Source: Rhineura floridana (taxonomy: Eukaryota; Chordata; Lepidosauria; Squamata; Rhineuridae). Taken from it: a stretch of 64,000 bases of DNA. Location of the stretch: the NCBI RefSeq assembly GCF_030035675.1, contig NC_084497.1, positions 28,133,955 to 28,197,954 of the forward strand, given 5' to 3'. Under the pieces are notes generated by a model. The model had not been told where the DNA came from and made no database searches. It saw only the letters and a list, made by a program, of their open reading frames with translations. This document shows positions 22,601 to 48,349 of the stretch, in pieces (positions within the stretch are counted from its first letter, which is position 1; each line of letters starts with the position of its first letter). The translations under genes and the position numbers were made by a program.

Positions 22601-23956
22601 TTTCTTGCATTGTATTTTATTGTATGGCAATTTGCAGGCCACAAAATCCCAATTGTAATGCAATAAAATACAATATATAAGAAATAGAGTTTAAAACCCA
22701 TATGAATATTTCATGCGGACAGGCCGTGGACTGCCTGAATGGAGCTCACGGGCCACAGTTTGGGAACCCCTGATGCATGGAATGTGCTTGGATTACTTCT
22801 TATTTTTAGCATGCTGTGGAGAGTAATGATTGCTTTCAGACAGCCTGTTTATTGAGCAGTCATCCTTGCAGGGTCGTTGTACACCTACTGCCTTTTGATT
22901 TATTTGCAGGGGAGGTTATGGATAACCGTTTTTTCCCCAGCCCAAAAATTGTTTCGGTTTTCCAAAAACCCAGGGGGAATTTGCTGTTCCCCAAGTCCGC
23001 ATTCCCTTTGGGGGAACTGGCCAGTGGTGGGCACAACCAGAGGCAGACGTAAGCTGAGCAATGAATGTTACCTTTTGTACGTTGGGGTAGCTTCTAGGCA
23101 CACTTGCACACCCCTCAAGAGCACTCACGGATGGTGCAGAGCAGGCCTGCGCTTTGAGTCCCGAGGGCCACATCCAGCCCTCACCCCTGCCGTAAGTCTT
23201 GATGGTGCCTGCTTAAAGTGTTGCTATTCCCTTCCCCACAGGCGAGGCAGGGGCTGGCACAGCGGAGCTGGCAGATCTGGAGGCGGCGCTGCCTGCAGAG
23301 CTGGGTGGCTGAGCGTTTCCTGGAGGCTGAAGAGAGACAGCTACTTGAACAGGTATGGGTTAGCGATTTCCGAAACTGGCCGGTGGGTAAGGTAAGGGGG
23401 CCCACAGTGCGGTGGGGCGGAAATTAAATAAGCAAAGGGTCCCTCCCATGCGCCTAAAGCCCTTTCTGTTGGAAGAGGTTGCCTGCTGTCTCTCTGCGTG
23501 GTTCACAGCGTTGGCCTGGCCTCCTCCCAGATTGCACCCTGCATGGGGTGTGGCTAATGCCATCCTGGACTCTGCCACTGGAGCATTCAATTGCTCCCAA
23601 AGCAATTGCCTCTGTGGGCTATCTGTTGCATCTCTGTAGCGAGTTGCTGTTCTGGGCCAGACTCCTTTCGTTCGGTGACTTGGACAGAAACACAAAGCAA
23701 GCTGTTTTTCAGTTGGGGGAGATGGGACACAGGTATAATGGCAACTACCTCATACGCCTTTAGGCCAACGTTTGCCAACCTCGTGCCCTCCATTTCTTTT
23801 GGACAACAACTCCCATGAGTGGGCTCCGCCAAACTCTGCTAGGGAGGGGAGTCCTTGATGTACCTGCTATTTGTGACTCTATCCTCCTCTCTTCAGGCCT
23901 TTGGAAGGTGGCGGCAGCTGACAGCCTCCTGTGCAGAGAGCAAAGCAAACTTCTAG
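7617..23956 (+). CDS. C1orf167: C1orf167 orthologue, 14 coding exons, 1170 residues
   Basis: Coding exons: 7617-7677, 10442-12153, 12503-12546, 13054-13273, 13938-14107, 15209-15306, 16520-16706, 17314-17495, 18320-18455, 19436-19649, 20205-20386, 21884-22019, 23242-23352, 23897-23956. Every junction is AG/GT with matching phase, and the total is 3513 nt with one final stop. Residues 1-591 are low-complexity, Ser-rich and probably disordered, mostly from one 1.7-kb exon. From about 615 onward Trp-centred units recur (CFMAWRDH, AFRLWHLQ, AFGTWRSCY, CFKAWKCS, HFRQWALM, AFWTWKARW, YLRLWRYH, RAWLVWKD, AFGRWRQL), spaced 20-40 residues in basic helical sequence. This resembles Sfi1-type centrin-binding repeats; that function is inferred. 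The name rests on position between AGTRAP and MTHFR and on general similarity; the human protein is of uncertain function. Confidence 0.85.
8070..8302 (+). mobile_element. Sauria-type SINE with Bov-B tail
   Basis: The tRNA-like head has GTGGCGTAGTGGTTAG (A box) and GGTTCGAATCC (B box). The body includes GTGACCTTGGGCCAGTC, and the tail ATAGGGTCGCCATAAGT is shared with the Bov-B LINE 3' ends at 15115 and 38958. This head-body-tail structure is that of the Sauria SINE family, mobilised by Bov-B. Confidence 0.88.
9246..9560 (-). mobile_element. tRNA-derived SINE family B, two adjacent copies
   Basis: Both copies are on the minus strand (about 9246-9440 and 9450-9556). The tRNA head reads, on the minus strand, GGGCCATATCTCAGGGGC with B box GGTTCAATCCC. 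This is the most numerous SINE in the window. Confidence 0.85.
9874..10037 (+). mobile_element. tRNA-derived SINE family B
   Basis: A box CATAGCTCAGTGGCGG, B box-like GGTTCAGTTCC, body GCCAGTCAGTGTAGACAG and 3' end CACCTTCCTGTGT. Confidence 0.85.
10442..12153 (+). CDS. C1orf167: C1orf167 coding exon 2, long exon (residues 22-591)
   Basis: This 1712-nt exon is open throughout in the required phase. Its acceptor lies at the end of a TATC microsatellite. The product is rich in Ser, Gly, Cys and His with no recognised domain, and ends MQKK before GTGAGC. It is much longer than any other exon of the gene. Confidence 0.85.
12185..12755. repeat. Two LINE 3'-end fragments in opposite orientation around exon 3
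   Basis: About 12185-12260 is a minus-strand end (TTTATTTATTTATG...CCCAGGGCGGC). About 12600-12755 is a plus-strand end with CACCCTGGGCTCCTTTC and an AATAAATAAATAA tail. The 44-nt exon 12503-12546 lies between them. Confidence 0.5.
12503..12546 (+). CDS. C1orf167: C1orf167 coding exon 3 (residues 592-605)
   Basis: A 44-nt microexon-like piece lies between TTACTTTCAG and GTGATG and encodes GPARDDRLMDRSDD plus two bases. It is required for phase, because exon 2 ends in phase 0 and exon 4 begins by completing AG to AGG. Confidence 0.65.
13054..13273 (+). CDS. C1orf167: C1orf167 coding exon 4 (residues 607-679), first Trp repeats
   Basis: A C-rich acceptor opens the exon. The peptide has CFMAWRDHISRK and CALQWAVQLREV, two Trp-centred units of the Sfi1-like array. 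Donor GTAAGG follows CGTAGG. Confidence 0.88.
13938..14107 (+). CDS. C1orf167: C1orf167 coding exon 5 (residues 680-735)
   Basis: The exon opens WQDVAARQWKAQ after TTTGTCAG and has donor AG/GTGCGC. It is open in the required phase; it is less repeat-like, with a Pro/Gly-rich middle. Confidence 0.75.
14700..15115 (+). mobile_element. Bov-B (RTE) LINE 3' end, copy 1
   Basis: The last about 120 codons of Bov-B ORF2 can be read, including KLRLSYFGHIMRR, GRPNKRWIDSIKEA and HRVAISRDRLEGT, followed by the short 3' UTR shared with the Sauria SINE tail. The copy is 5'-truncated. It lies in a C1orf167 intron, sense to the gene. Confidence 0.92.
15209..15306 (+). CDS. C1orf167: C1orf167 coding exon 6 (residues 737-768)
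   Basis: The exon lies between TTTCTTTCAG and GTAAGG. The peptide is AEGLLWVQLHRRQGAN and then Arg/Lys-rich sequence. A Bov-B 3' end lies just upstream in the intron. Confidence 0.8.
15640..16015 (-). repeat. Interspersed repeat family N, long copy
   Basis: This is the longest copy in the window. It extends beyond the commonly seen 3' part to include AGGACAGACAAAAGCAAGG near 15670. It is non-coding. Confidence 0.65.
16030..16392 (+). mobile_element. tRNA-derived SINE family B, one 5'-truncated and one longer copy
   Basis: The first copy (about 16030-16165) lacks the A box; the second (about 16219-16392) retains TTGGTAGTAGAGCG and GGTTCAGTCCC. The second ends just before C1orf167 exon 7 begins at 16520. 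Confidence 0.8.
16520..16706 (+). CDS. C1orf167: C1orf167 coding exon 7 (residues 770-830)
   Basis: The peptide carries AFRLWHLQKEHLDKEE and KAFGTWRSCYRANQR, a clear pair of Trp repeats separated by an Asp/Glu/Lys-rich helix. A tandem CAGCAG at the acceptor could allow one extra Ala/Gln codon. Confidence 0.88.
16785..17015. repeat. 59-bp tandem repeat, about 3.5 units
   Basis: Units begin CTGCAGTCTTCAC (16836), CTGCAATCTTCAC (16895) and CTGCAACCTTCAC (16954), giving spacings of 59 and 59 bp, with a partial unit before them. Each unit contains CCTTGCAAGGTAGGT or a variant. Confidence 0.75.
17010..17270 (-). repeat. Interspersed repeat family N fragments
   Basis: Two pieces, each with GAGAACAGGAGGCTGGAC, lie directly upstream of C1orf167 exon 8. 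Confidence 0.6.
17314..17495 (+). CDS. C1orf167: C1orf167 coding exon 8 (residues 832-891)
   Basis: The peptide carries CFKAWKCSASREAL, HFRQWALMVQVRE and LLELWTLKRRR. Acceptor CCCAAAG, donor G/GTGAGA. Confidence 0.88.
17499..18155 (-). mobile_element. Three head-to-tail family B SINEs
   Basis: Copies at about 17499-17675, 17738-17926 and 17983-18155, all minus strand. Between the first two and the last two a related linker (AAATAAAATAAGATTCTAG) recurs, so the array may partly have arisen by duplication as well as by insertion. Confidence 0.8.
18320..18455 (+). CDS. C1orf167: C1orf167 coding exon 9 (residues 893-936)
   Basis: The exon opens after TTCCTGCAG in the only phase that stays open, encoding KLGLNVARWSQKNG and then QQAFWTWKARWQE. 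Donor GTAAGT is the best in the gene. Confidence 0.78.
19436..19649 (+). CDS. C1orf167: C1orf167 coding exon 10 (residues 938-1008)
   Basis: The peptide begins AFQRVLERQQLREALGRW and continues into an acidic Ser/Pro-rich tail ending SLEK before GTGAGC. Confidence 0.85.
19920..20125. repeat. MITE family T, probably two copies
   Basis: GGTCTATTCTGAGTAAA and its complements recur with TTAATTTCAGTCAGTCTACTC, forming palindromic arms. Confidence 0.6.
20205..20386 (+). CDS. C1orf167: C1orf167 coding exon 11 (residues 1009-1068)
   Basis: This Ser/Pro/Asp-rich exon (EGSPGDGSQASISSS...) has no Trp repeats and looks like a disordered spacer within the array. Acceptor GGGGGTAG is weak in pyrimidines; donor GTGAGT is strong. 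Confidence 0.72.
20592..20853. repeat. MITE family M copy and a short family B SINE fragment
   Basis: Foldback arms of the M element at about 20592-20728 (GTTGCTGGACCACAACTC versus GGGAGTTGTAGTCCAAC), then a decayed SINE piece at about 20788-20853. Confidence 0.6.
21307..21735 (+). mobile_element. Two family B SINEs, sense to C1orf167
   Basis: Copies at about 21307-21490 and 21546-21735, each with A and B boxes (GGTAGCTCAGTGGC, GGTTCAGTCCC; GGTTCAATTCC in the second). Confidence 0.85.
21884..22019 (+). CDS. C1orf167: C1orf167 coding exon 12 (residues 1070-1114)
   Basis: Two Trp units, KYLRLWRYHVVLRHF and RAWLVWKDSC, lie between acceptor GGTTCCAG and donor GTGAGC. Confidence 0.87.
22451..22772. 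mobile_element. hAT-like non-autonomous DNA element, copy 1
   Basis: Terminal inverted repeats CAGGGGCTCCCAACC and GTTTGGGAACCCCTG flank a non-coding, A/T-rich interior. The flanks carry a near-match duplication of about 7-8 bp (ATGTATG / ATGCATG), the size made by hAT transposases. A relative in the other orientation lies at 36182-36515. Confidence 0.75.
23242..23352 (+). CDS. C1orf167: C1orf167 coding exon 13 (residues 1115-1151)
   Basis: The peptide carries RSWQIWRRRCLQSWVAERF. It is exactly 37 codons in phase 0 on both sides, with donor GTATGG. Confidence 0.87.
23760..23850. repeat. MITE family M fragment
   Basis: ACAACAACTCCCATGAGTG half-element upstream of the last C1orf167 exon. Confidence 0.5.
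23897..23956 (+). CDS. C1orf167: C1orf167 last coding exon (residues 1152-1170)
   Basis: The exon opens after CTCTTCAG with a final unit AFGRWRQLTAS and stops at TAG 23954-23956. Confidence 0.85.
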   Translation, partial: AFGRWRQLTASCAESKANF

Positions 23957-24235
23957 GCTAGAACACTTTAAAAAAAATCTCCAGGGCAGCAGATGAGGCT
24001 GCATGCATGCAAGACGGAAGAGCAGCTTCCCGGTAAAATCTCACCAGCAACCCACCGCAGCTGAACCTTCTTCTCCAGGCCTGCCTACCAGATTACCACC
24101 TTGAAAAGCTTTCAGCCTTCATACGTGAGTCATGTGCTTCTCATCACAAGTCTCGCTGTCGCTCTCCCTCTGGTGGAATAACCACTGGTCAAAGTTTTAT
24201 TGCTCAATAAAAACACGAGCAGCCTCACGGTCTTT
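23957..24235 (+). other. C1orf167: C1orf167 3' UTR
   Basis: About 250-280 bases lie between the stop and the poly(A) signal. No repeat is seen inside. Confidence 0.7.
24206..24211 (+). terminator. C1orf167 poly(A) signal AATAAA with GT-rich downstream region
   Basis: Canonical hexamer in GCTCAATAAAAAC. A strikingly G/T-rich stretch at about 24247-24345 follows, as expected of a downstream cleavage-factor element but longer than usual. Confidence 0.75.
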
Positions 24236-24246
24236 TTTCTTGTGCA

Positions 24247-24345
24247 CAGGAGAGTGCAGCAGTTTGGGGAGGTTTGGTTTGGTGCAGTTTGGGGAGGTTT
24301 GGTTTGGTGTGGTGCGGTTTGGTGTGGTTTTGTTCCAGCTGGAAA
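24247..24345 (+). repeat. G/T-rich minisatellite
   Basis: An imperfect unit of about 30 bp built on GCAGTTTGGGGAGGTTTGG is repeated about three times, just after the C1orf167 poly(A) signal. Confidence 0.7.
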
Positions 24346-24349
24346 GTCC

Positions 24350-25839
24350 CAGCAATCTACTCGCTCCTCATTTTAACATCCATCTGCTCTTCATTAAATG
24401 CTCTGCTAAGCAGCTGCCCTCTTTCCTTTTCTGCTGATTAGGCCGATGATAAAGAAGCCTGCTGGGAACAGCTGAGGACCCCCCCTCCCCTCCCCGAAAG
24501 CTGCTCTCTCCCCCTCCCTCAGGGGATGTCTTACCCGAGCACTTCCACTCTCCTTAGCTCCTGCTGTAATCGATCGAGTTGGGATTAACCTGTCTCATCA
24601 GTCGTTTCCTCCTGTACTCTAAAGGGTGGGACTGAGGAGAAAAAAAGAAGATAGACTTCTACTTGCTCTAAATCAGGGCCAGGAACGGTTGTAGGCACTG
24701 TGAATTCCAACAAGATTTGCAGTCCTGAAAAAAAGACCAGCTTGAAGAAGCGGTTGAGAATGCTGGGATTCGACTAGAAATATTTAATATCAGCAACATG
24801 TATTCTGAGCTCGCTGAGACTTTTGGCTTTCAATTTAAGGATTAAAAGCAAAACTTTCATCAGTTCCAGCCAGCAATATTTAGGGATCTTGGGAGATGAG
24901 TCCGGCAATATCAGGACAACCGCTGGAATTTCCCATCCCAAGGCAGATGGACAAGTAATCTGACCTAGTATTTATTCATTATTTCCATTTATAGACCATT
25001 TATAAGCTGGAGATTGTGTAGTGGTTTACAATAGACAGAGCTAACACAAGGCAGTTTCCTGTGTACCTATAACCAGTGCTGTATGGGCACCAAAAACACT
25101 GCTATATAACATGACTCCCTAGAGAGTCCTTTAATTTAAATACATAAAAAAACCTCATGCGGGCGTCAATTATATTTCATTTAGTTTGTTTCCTTCCTTA
25201 CCTTCCTTTACAAATGTTTAAATATCTGATCTCTCTCCCAAGAGAAAACGAAAAAATGCAGGACAGTTCCATGATCCTGCATCTTAAAATAAAATAAAAA
25301 TAAATAGTTAACCAAGCACACATAGTCCCTCCTTGCCCAAGGAAGGCAGCTGTACCGCTGCCAGAGGTGGCTACCCTCCTTTTTTACAACTTGGAATGCC
25401 CTGGGCATAATGGACAGTTCCAAATTAGGGACTGTGAAGCTATCAATCACATCAATAGCTGATCAGAAGGTGTCGCACTGAAGCAGCAGCTGAATACTTT
25501 TTTTTTTTTTAGAGTGCAACCTGGGAAGAAGGGGCGGGATGGGGGAACAGCCAGAAAGAGGAGGGCATTAAGATTTCTAGCTGCCATTAGTCTCAGTGAA
25601 AGGGAAAGGACTTGTAACCACAAAAAAAAGGGGGGTGGCTCAAGAGGATCCTCAGTATTTTGGATCGGAAGGGAGAGCGCCCGTGTGTGGATGGCGAACT
25701 AGCCACCCGCAGGAAGGCGATGGGAAAGTGCAGCCAGAGGCGCCCTCTTGAGGAGTGTCTGGGCCGCTGCAGTTCCAACTTCACATCACAAAGGTTTTGA
25801 CTATTTCTGGCCGTACTTGCTGGGGCAGGGGGCAACCCT
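24350..25839. other. Convergent spacer between C1orf167 and MTHFR
   Basis: No exon is visible. It must contain the MTHFR 3' UTR on the minus strand, directly left of 25840. A minus-strand AATAAA (plus TTTATT at 24971-24976) is one possible poly(A) site and would give a UTR of about 870 bases; a nearer ATTAAA on the minus strand lies at about 25131-25136. Neither is decided by sequence alone. Confidence 0.5.
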
Positions 25840-43793
<17,954 letters not shown>

Positions 43794-43859
43794 TGCAAGC
43801 AACCTGGGAAGCAGGAAACAGGAAGAAGGTTAGGCAAGCAAGACACAACGTATGCTAAG

Positions 43860-43972
43860 CTGAGGCCCTCCAGATGTTGCCGGACTACAATTACCAGCAG
43901 CAGGCGAACGGGTCAGCTGTGTGGTAGCTGCAGTCCAACAACATCTGGAAGGCCATGGGTACCCCGGCCCTG
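43860..43972. repeat. MITE family M
   Basis: GGCCCTCCAGATGTTGCCGG and CAACAACATCTGGAAGGCC ends, just upstream of MTHFR coding exon 1. Confidence 0.7.
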
Positions 43973-44614
43973 CATTAAAAGTAGGCAGAGTTGTGATGGA
44001 GGATAGTTCAGGGAAGTAAAGGCAAGTAATGGTCTAGGACTGCTCAGTAAGAGAAGGGAATCCACATCCAATACCAGAGCAAGACAGACACATGGCACCT
44101 AATTAACAGGATTAATTGCAATAATGGTTTCACAAGCTTTCAGAAAAAAGAAAATACATACTCGTAATGGAGAAGATGGAAGGCCGATTAAGTACAATTG
44201 TTATTAAAGAAATACTTTCAGATGCAATTCAGTCATACTTCCTACTGGGAAGTTATTCAGCAGTTAGCTAGACAAATGTTATGACTTCTAATAAAAACAT
44301 ACATTGAGGAGCCACTTCGTCTCACTTTCCCCGCACATGTCCAGCCAAGGAGTCCTCAACCCAGACCCATATTTTCACAACTGGGGGAAACTGTCACAAA
44401 TTGTAACAGCCTCTATATCTCCAGCTCCTGATAATGCAAGAGGGAGCAGGCAGAAGACACTGCTTGCCTTCTCAAGGTGTGCTTTTCATGCCCTCCCCAG
44501 AGAGGAGACATGGAAGGGAATGTCATTAACAAACTTTTATCTCCAGGGAAGAGGTTTGGAGGAGGAAGAGAAGAGACAGCAGCACAATCAGGGGCTCAAA
44601 CAATGATCACTTGC

Positions 44615-44799
44615 CTGGTGGCGTGATCCTTCCTTGCAATTGTCCACTGGAGCGTACAATGCTTCTCCAGCTGGGTGGACTTTTTAGTGCCCTCCAGTTT
44701 ATTTACGCCAGCTGTCCACGTGGGCACCAAGTGAGATTCAGCCTTGCTGACCTTGGGGCTGGCAGCAAGGGGGGGTGCTTTTTGGATTGAATTGGCCAT
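44615..44799 (-). other. Candidate alternative first coding exon of MTHFR
   Basis: On the minus strand an ATG at 44799 opens 61 codons (MANSIQKAPPLAASPKV..., ending ARKDHAT) plus AG, immediately followed by GCAAGT. AG/GCAAGT is the consensus donor of GC-AG introns. Spliced to the exon at 43803, the two leftover bases plus G make Arg, and the frame runs on through LLA into MVNE. A MTHFR form of 721 residues would result. The Kozak context is weak at -3 (T) but has G at +4; an in-frame stop directly precedes the ATG. No protein homology is recognised, so this is a hypothesis. Confidence 0.3.
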
Positions 44800-44879
44800 C
44801 TATGCACAGCCACCCTCCAAAATGGACCCTGGCCAGCAGCCTCCAACCTCCACCTAACGCTGTGCAAACAGCAACACTT

Positions 44880-45240
44880 CGGCTCTCAATAATACCACAA
44901 AGCCAACCCACCCCTAATAAGGGGTGTACCCAAGGCAGCCCCCCTCCAATCAGAGTCCAGCCCTCACCTGCAGATGCCCTGACTTACCTGCCAATCAGAA
45001 GCTGTCCTTGGCACTCCCTCCAATCAGAAGCAGGATTCTCTGCCCACCGCACCAATGGCAGCTTGCCTCCCCCCCCCCCCCCGCCACTAGGGGAAATCCA
45101 GCCCCCAAGAGTAGTCCCCCCCCCATTTGTTTGCTAAGTAGGCACAAAAGCTCCCTTTAATTGTCAGGTCAGAGTGCCCCAATGTTTATACAAGGACTGT
45201 CTTGCAGGGATTATTCCCTAATGCCTTTTTCAGGCTCCTT
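44880..45240. other. C-rich upstream MTHFR sequence, no gene seen
   Basis: Repeated CCAATCAGA-like text (44948, 44994, 45028) and a C20-like run with one break at about 45067. Low complexity. Confidence 0.4.
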
Positions 45241-45644
45241 ATCAAGGAACCCAGACAATCTCTCTCTCACACACACATACGCACAAACGCAAGCTATTTA
45301 AAAAAGAGGAAACACACACAGAGGTCTCTCTCTCTGAAACACACAGTGCTCCTTCCCAACATCCAGCATTAAAAAAAAATGTATCCAGACAGATGCTCTG
45401 GGAAACTGGCAAGCAGGAGGTGAAAGAGGGTGGGGTGATTGCCACCCCGTTCTTAACATCCAGGCTTGGAGGGATACAAGCTTTGGTGCACTTCCCTGCC
45501 TACACACTTGCAAATGACCCCCAATATTACCCGTCTTTAAAATGAGCCTTAAAAGCATACTCATTTAGAGTGGGCCCTTTCTTCAGGTTTGTTACTGCTG
45601 TTTTAAGGGACTGAGATGTCTTAGCGCTATGTCTGGTTGCAGCC

Positions 45645-45870
45645 TTTACCAGCTGGCTGGGGCTGATGGGAGTTGTAGTCCAAAACATCTGGTGGGCCCC
45701 AGCTTGCCAAAGGCTGTTTTATTAACTTTATAAAGTCTCTGCATTTATGAATGTTGCAGTACAAGGGTTGCTAACCTGTGGCCCTCCAGATGACTCCTCC
45801 CATCAAGACCCAACTGCCAAGGGTCAGGGATGATGGGAAGTATAGCCCAAAAGCAACATCTAGGTTTGTC
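45645..45870. repeat. Two MITE family M fragments
   Basis: GGGCTGATGGGAGTTGTAGTC at 45660 and CTCCTCCCATCAAGACCC near 45795. Between 45250 and 45640, CA/CT-rich and unassigned. Confidence 0.55.
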
Positions 45871-47030
45871 ACCTCTGTTTTGTCAGGCCCACGTTACAGT
45901 TTTGATGCCACTCTGGTTAAATTATAACTGACTTGTGTGTGTGTGTGTTAATGTATTTTATGCTTTATAATTATACTGTGATGTTTATTATTTAATAATG
46001 CTTTCTTTATGAAACATGAAACAGATCTAAAGCTAAACGGGCTGTGATCTCCTGGATCCCTTTTTTAAAACTGGCCACTTTCCAGTCCTCTGGAACAGAG
46101 TTCAATCTTAGGGACACGTTATATATTTTTGTTACAAGACGAGCAATTTCACATTTGAGGTTTTTAAAGAAGTCTCAGATGGATACATCAGAACCCAGTT
46201 ATTATTATTTTTACAATAAAGTCTAAGAAGTTAATCTCTCGTCCCCAATATTTCTTTGTTTTCTCGTTCTGAAATATGCCTCCTTTCTCCCTACCCCACA
46301 CACAGCATAATAGCTTCCTTGACAGGCCTCTTCAACCATGCTTGTTGTTTGAGCCATTGCAAGCTCTGTGTGAGGAGGTGAAGGGTATAAGAAATAAATG
46401 ATGATGATGATATATTTTTATTTCAGTACAATATTTGTCAATGTTTATTGTCGTATTTGTATATATAGTTACATTGTTAACCGTTTATAGTTGTAAGCAT
46501 AACAGGAATGAGATTTTTGCATCTTTACTGCTGCAAGCTGCTCTGTGCAATGCAAATGCATATAAATATTTTGAGGAAAGAGATAAATATTTCCCCCTTA
46601 TGCACTATACATGAGACATCTGCCAAGCTGGAAAACCGACGTGCAACACTGCACCCCTCTTGTAGAGAGTCGTAAGGATGCTTTGCTGACTACAATATGT
46701 CTAATGCTGTATTCTATGGTGATACTTTTGTTTGCATTCTGTTATTTTTTAAGAGTTGTTTATTACTGCATTTTACATGCTGTTGGCCACTCCAGGCTCT
46801 TGATGAGGAGGTGCAGAATATATAATAACAGTATTAAATTTTTGCATTCTAATTTTGCAAGCCGCTCTGTGCAATGCAAATGTATTGCAAGGGCAGGATA
46901 TGAACGGGGGGTCTCCTTTACTGGGACCACCCTCAGGAAGCAGCTGGAATTGCATAGGTCTCTCCCCCTATTCTCCTTCTCTCAGGCTACCCATATAAGG
47001 GGACAAATGTCTATGGAGGGAAGGTTTTCA
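45871..47030. other. MTHFR-CLCN6 upstream spacer, no gene seen
   Basis: A/T-rich sequence with several decayed LINE-like fragments; an internal near-repeat (GCAAGCTGCTCTGTGCAATG at 46533 and a relative at 46857) suggests two copies of one old element about 325 bp apart. Confidence 0.4.
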
Positions 47031-47035
47031 TAAGG

Positions 47036-47900
47036 TTATGTGGGGAGAATACTTACAGTGCAGGAAAGGTTTTTTTGGGATCCTGGGAAGGGAATATTCA
47101 TTCCGGGTGAGGGAGAAAGGCTTACAAAGATGGAAAGATGGAAAGGAAAATCATTGTAGAAAGGGAAAAATAGGGGGAATACTGAAAAAAGGAGAATACT
47201 TAGGGGAAAACTCTTATGGAGAGGAATTTTTAAAGGAAACATTTATACAGAAGAGAATTATGAAGCAGAACTATAGAAGTTAGAGATTTTTTTAAATCTT
47301 GCCATAAGCATTTTTAAGATGCTGCTTACTTGTCGCCCACTGAGTTTTACTCAGAGTAGACCCACTGAAATTAATAGAGCTGAGTTAATCACGCTTATCA
47401 GTTTCTATGGGTCTACTCTGAGTAAGAATAATTTTGGATACAACCCTTTTTTTTTTTTAAGTGTGTGTGTGTGTGTGTATGTACATATGTACACACACAC
47501 ACACACATATATAGGCTCATGTGTATAACAAGACAGGAAAACAGAAACTGATCTGCCTATGTCAAATACTGTGTATTTATAAAATGAAGTATGAAAGGAG
47601 CAACATTTATGAGGGGAAGAGCTTATATGGGGGGGGCTGAGGGGACAAATATATTTAAAAGGGAGAGATTATGAGGGGGGAAAGAAAAATAGTAAATGAG
47701 GGGCTTGGAGATATTTCTTGAGGTGAAATATACAAGAAAATGTTTTGTGAGCTGCTGGGCCACCATATAAAATATCATAACCCTTTTTTAAAAGCTTTTT
47801 ACATTTATTTTAGTTCAGGCATAGCTGGCTTTAAAAAGTTTTGAGGGGGCATTTCCTGAGGGGGGGCAAAGTTTTGGGAATTATTGCCTCTTATTTTATT
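47036..47900. repeat. Degenerate purine-rich tract interrupted by MITE T
   Basis: The plus strand is strongly G/A-rich with recurring GGGGAATACT/GGAGAATACTTA motifs at 47042, 47085, 47173 and 47192. MITE family T (about 47330-47440) and a (GT)n/(AC)n block (47460-47508) split it. Confidence 0.5.
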
Positions 47901-48196
47901 GGTAGTTGGGTTTAGAAAAAGTTGTGAGGGGTTTAAAGAGGGGCAATGTCTTCACCCATGGTTTTATAACAACCATTGTATTATATATTATTATTATTAT
48001 TATTATTTACATTAATACTGTTGCATTTCCCTCCTCCTCCTGCCCCCTCTTTCCCTTCCCAAATGGTCTCTTCCCTGCTTTAACAAAACCGCTACTAGAA
48101 AACGAGATCTCCTCGTCACCACCTCTGTCCCTCCCCCCCCTTCGCAAGAGTTGGACCCTTCCACACACGCGCGCGCCCCCGCGTTCTCTCATTTAC

Positions 48197-48290
48197 CTTT
48201 TTTCGGGCATGTCCCCCTAATTGTCTCGCTCTTGGTCTCAGCAGAGGCGGCGGCCACGAGCAAAGAAAAAAGATGGGCGGCTTTCTTTTG
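48197..48290 (-). other. MTHFR: MTHFR 5' exon with in-frame upstream ATG
   Basis: A GC-rich stretch ends on the minus strand in CCGAAAAAAG/GTAAATGAG, a good donor with the intron starting at 48196. It contains ATG at 48210-48208 reading MPEK and then, across the junction to 43803, RLLA and MVNE in the same frame. An in-frame TAG lies three codons upstream of that ATG. The transcription start side is approximate. It faces CLCN6 head to head. Confidence 0.6.
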
Positions 48291-48349
48291 AGTTGCTCCG
48301 CCCACCTATTTTTCTTTCAAAAAAAAAAAAAAGCGAAGGAAAAGTGGTG

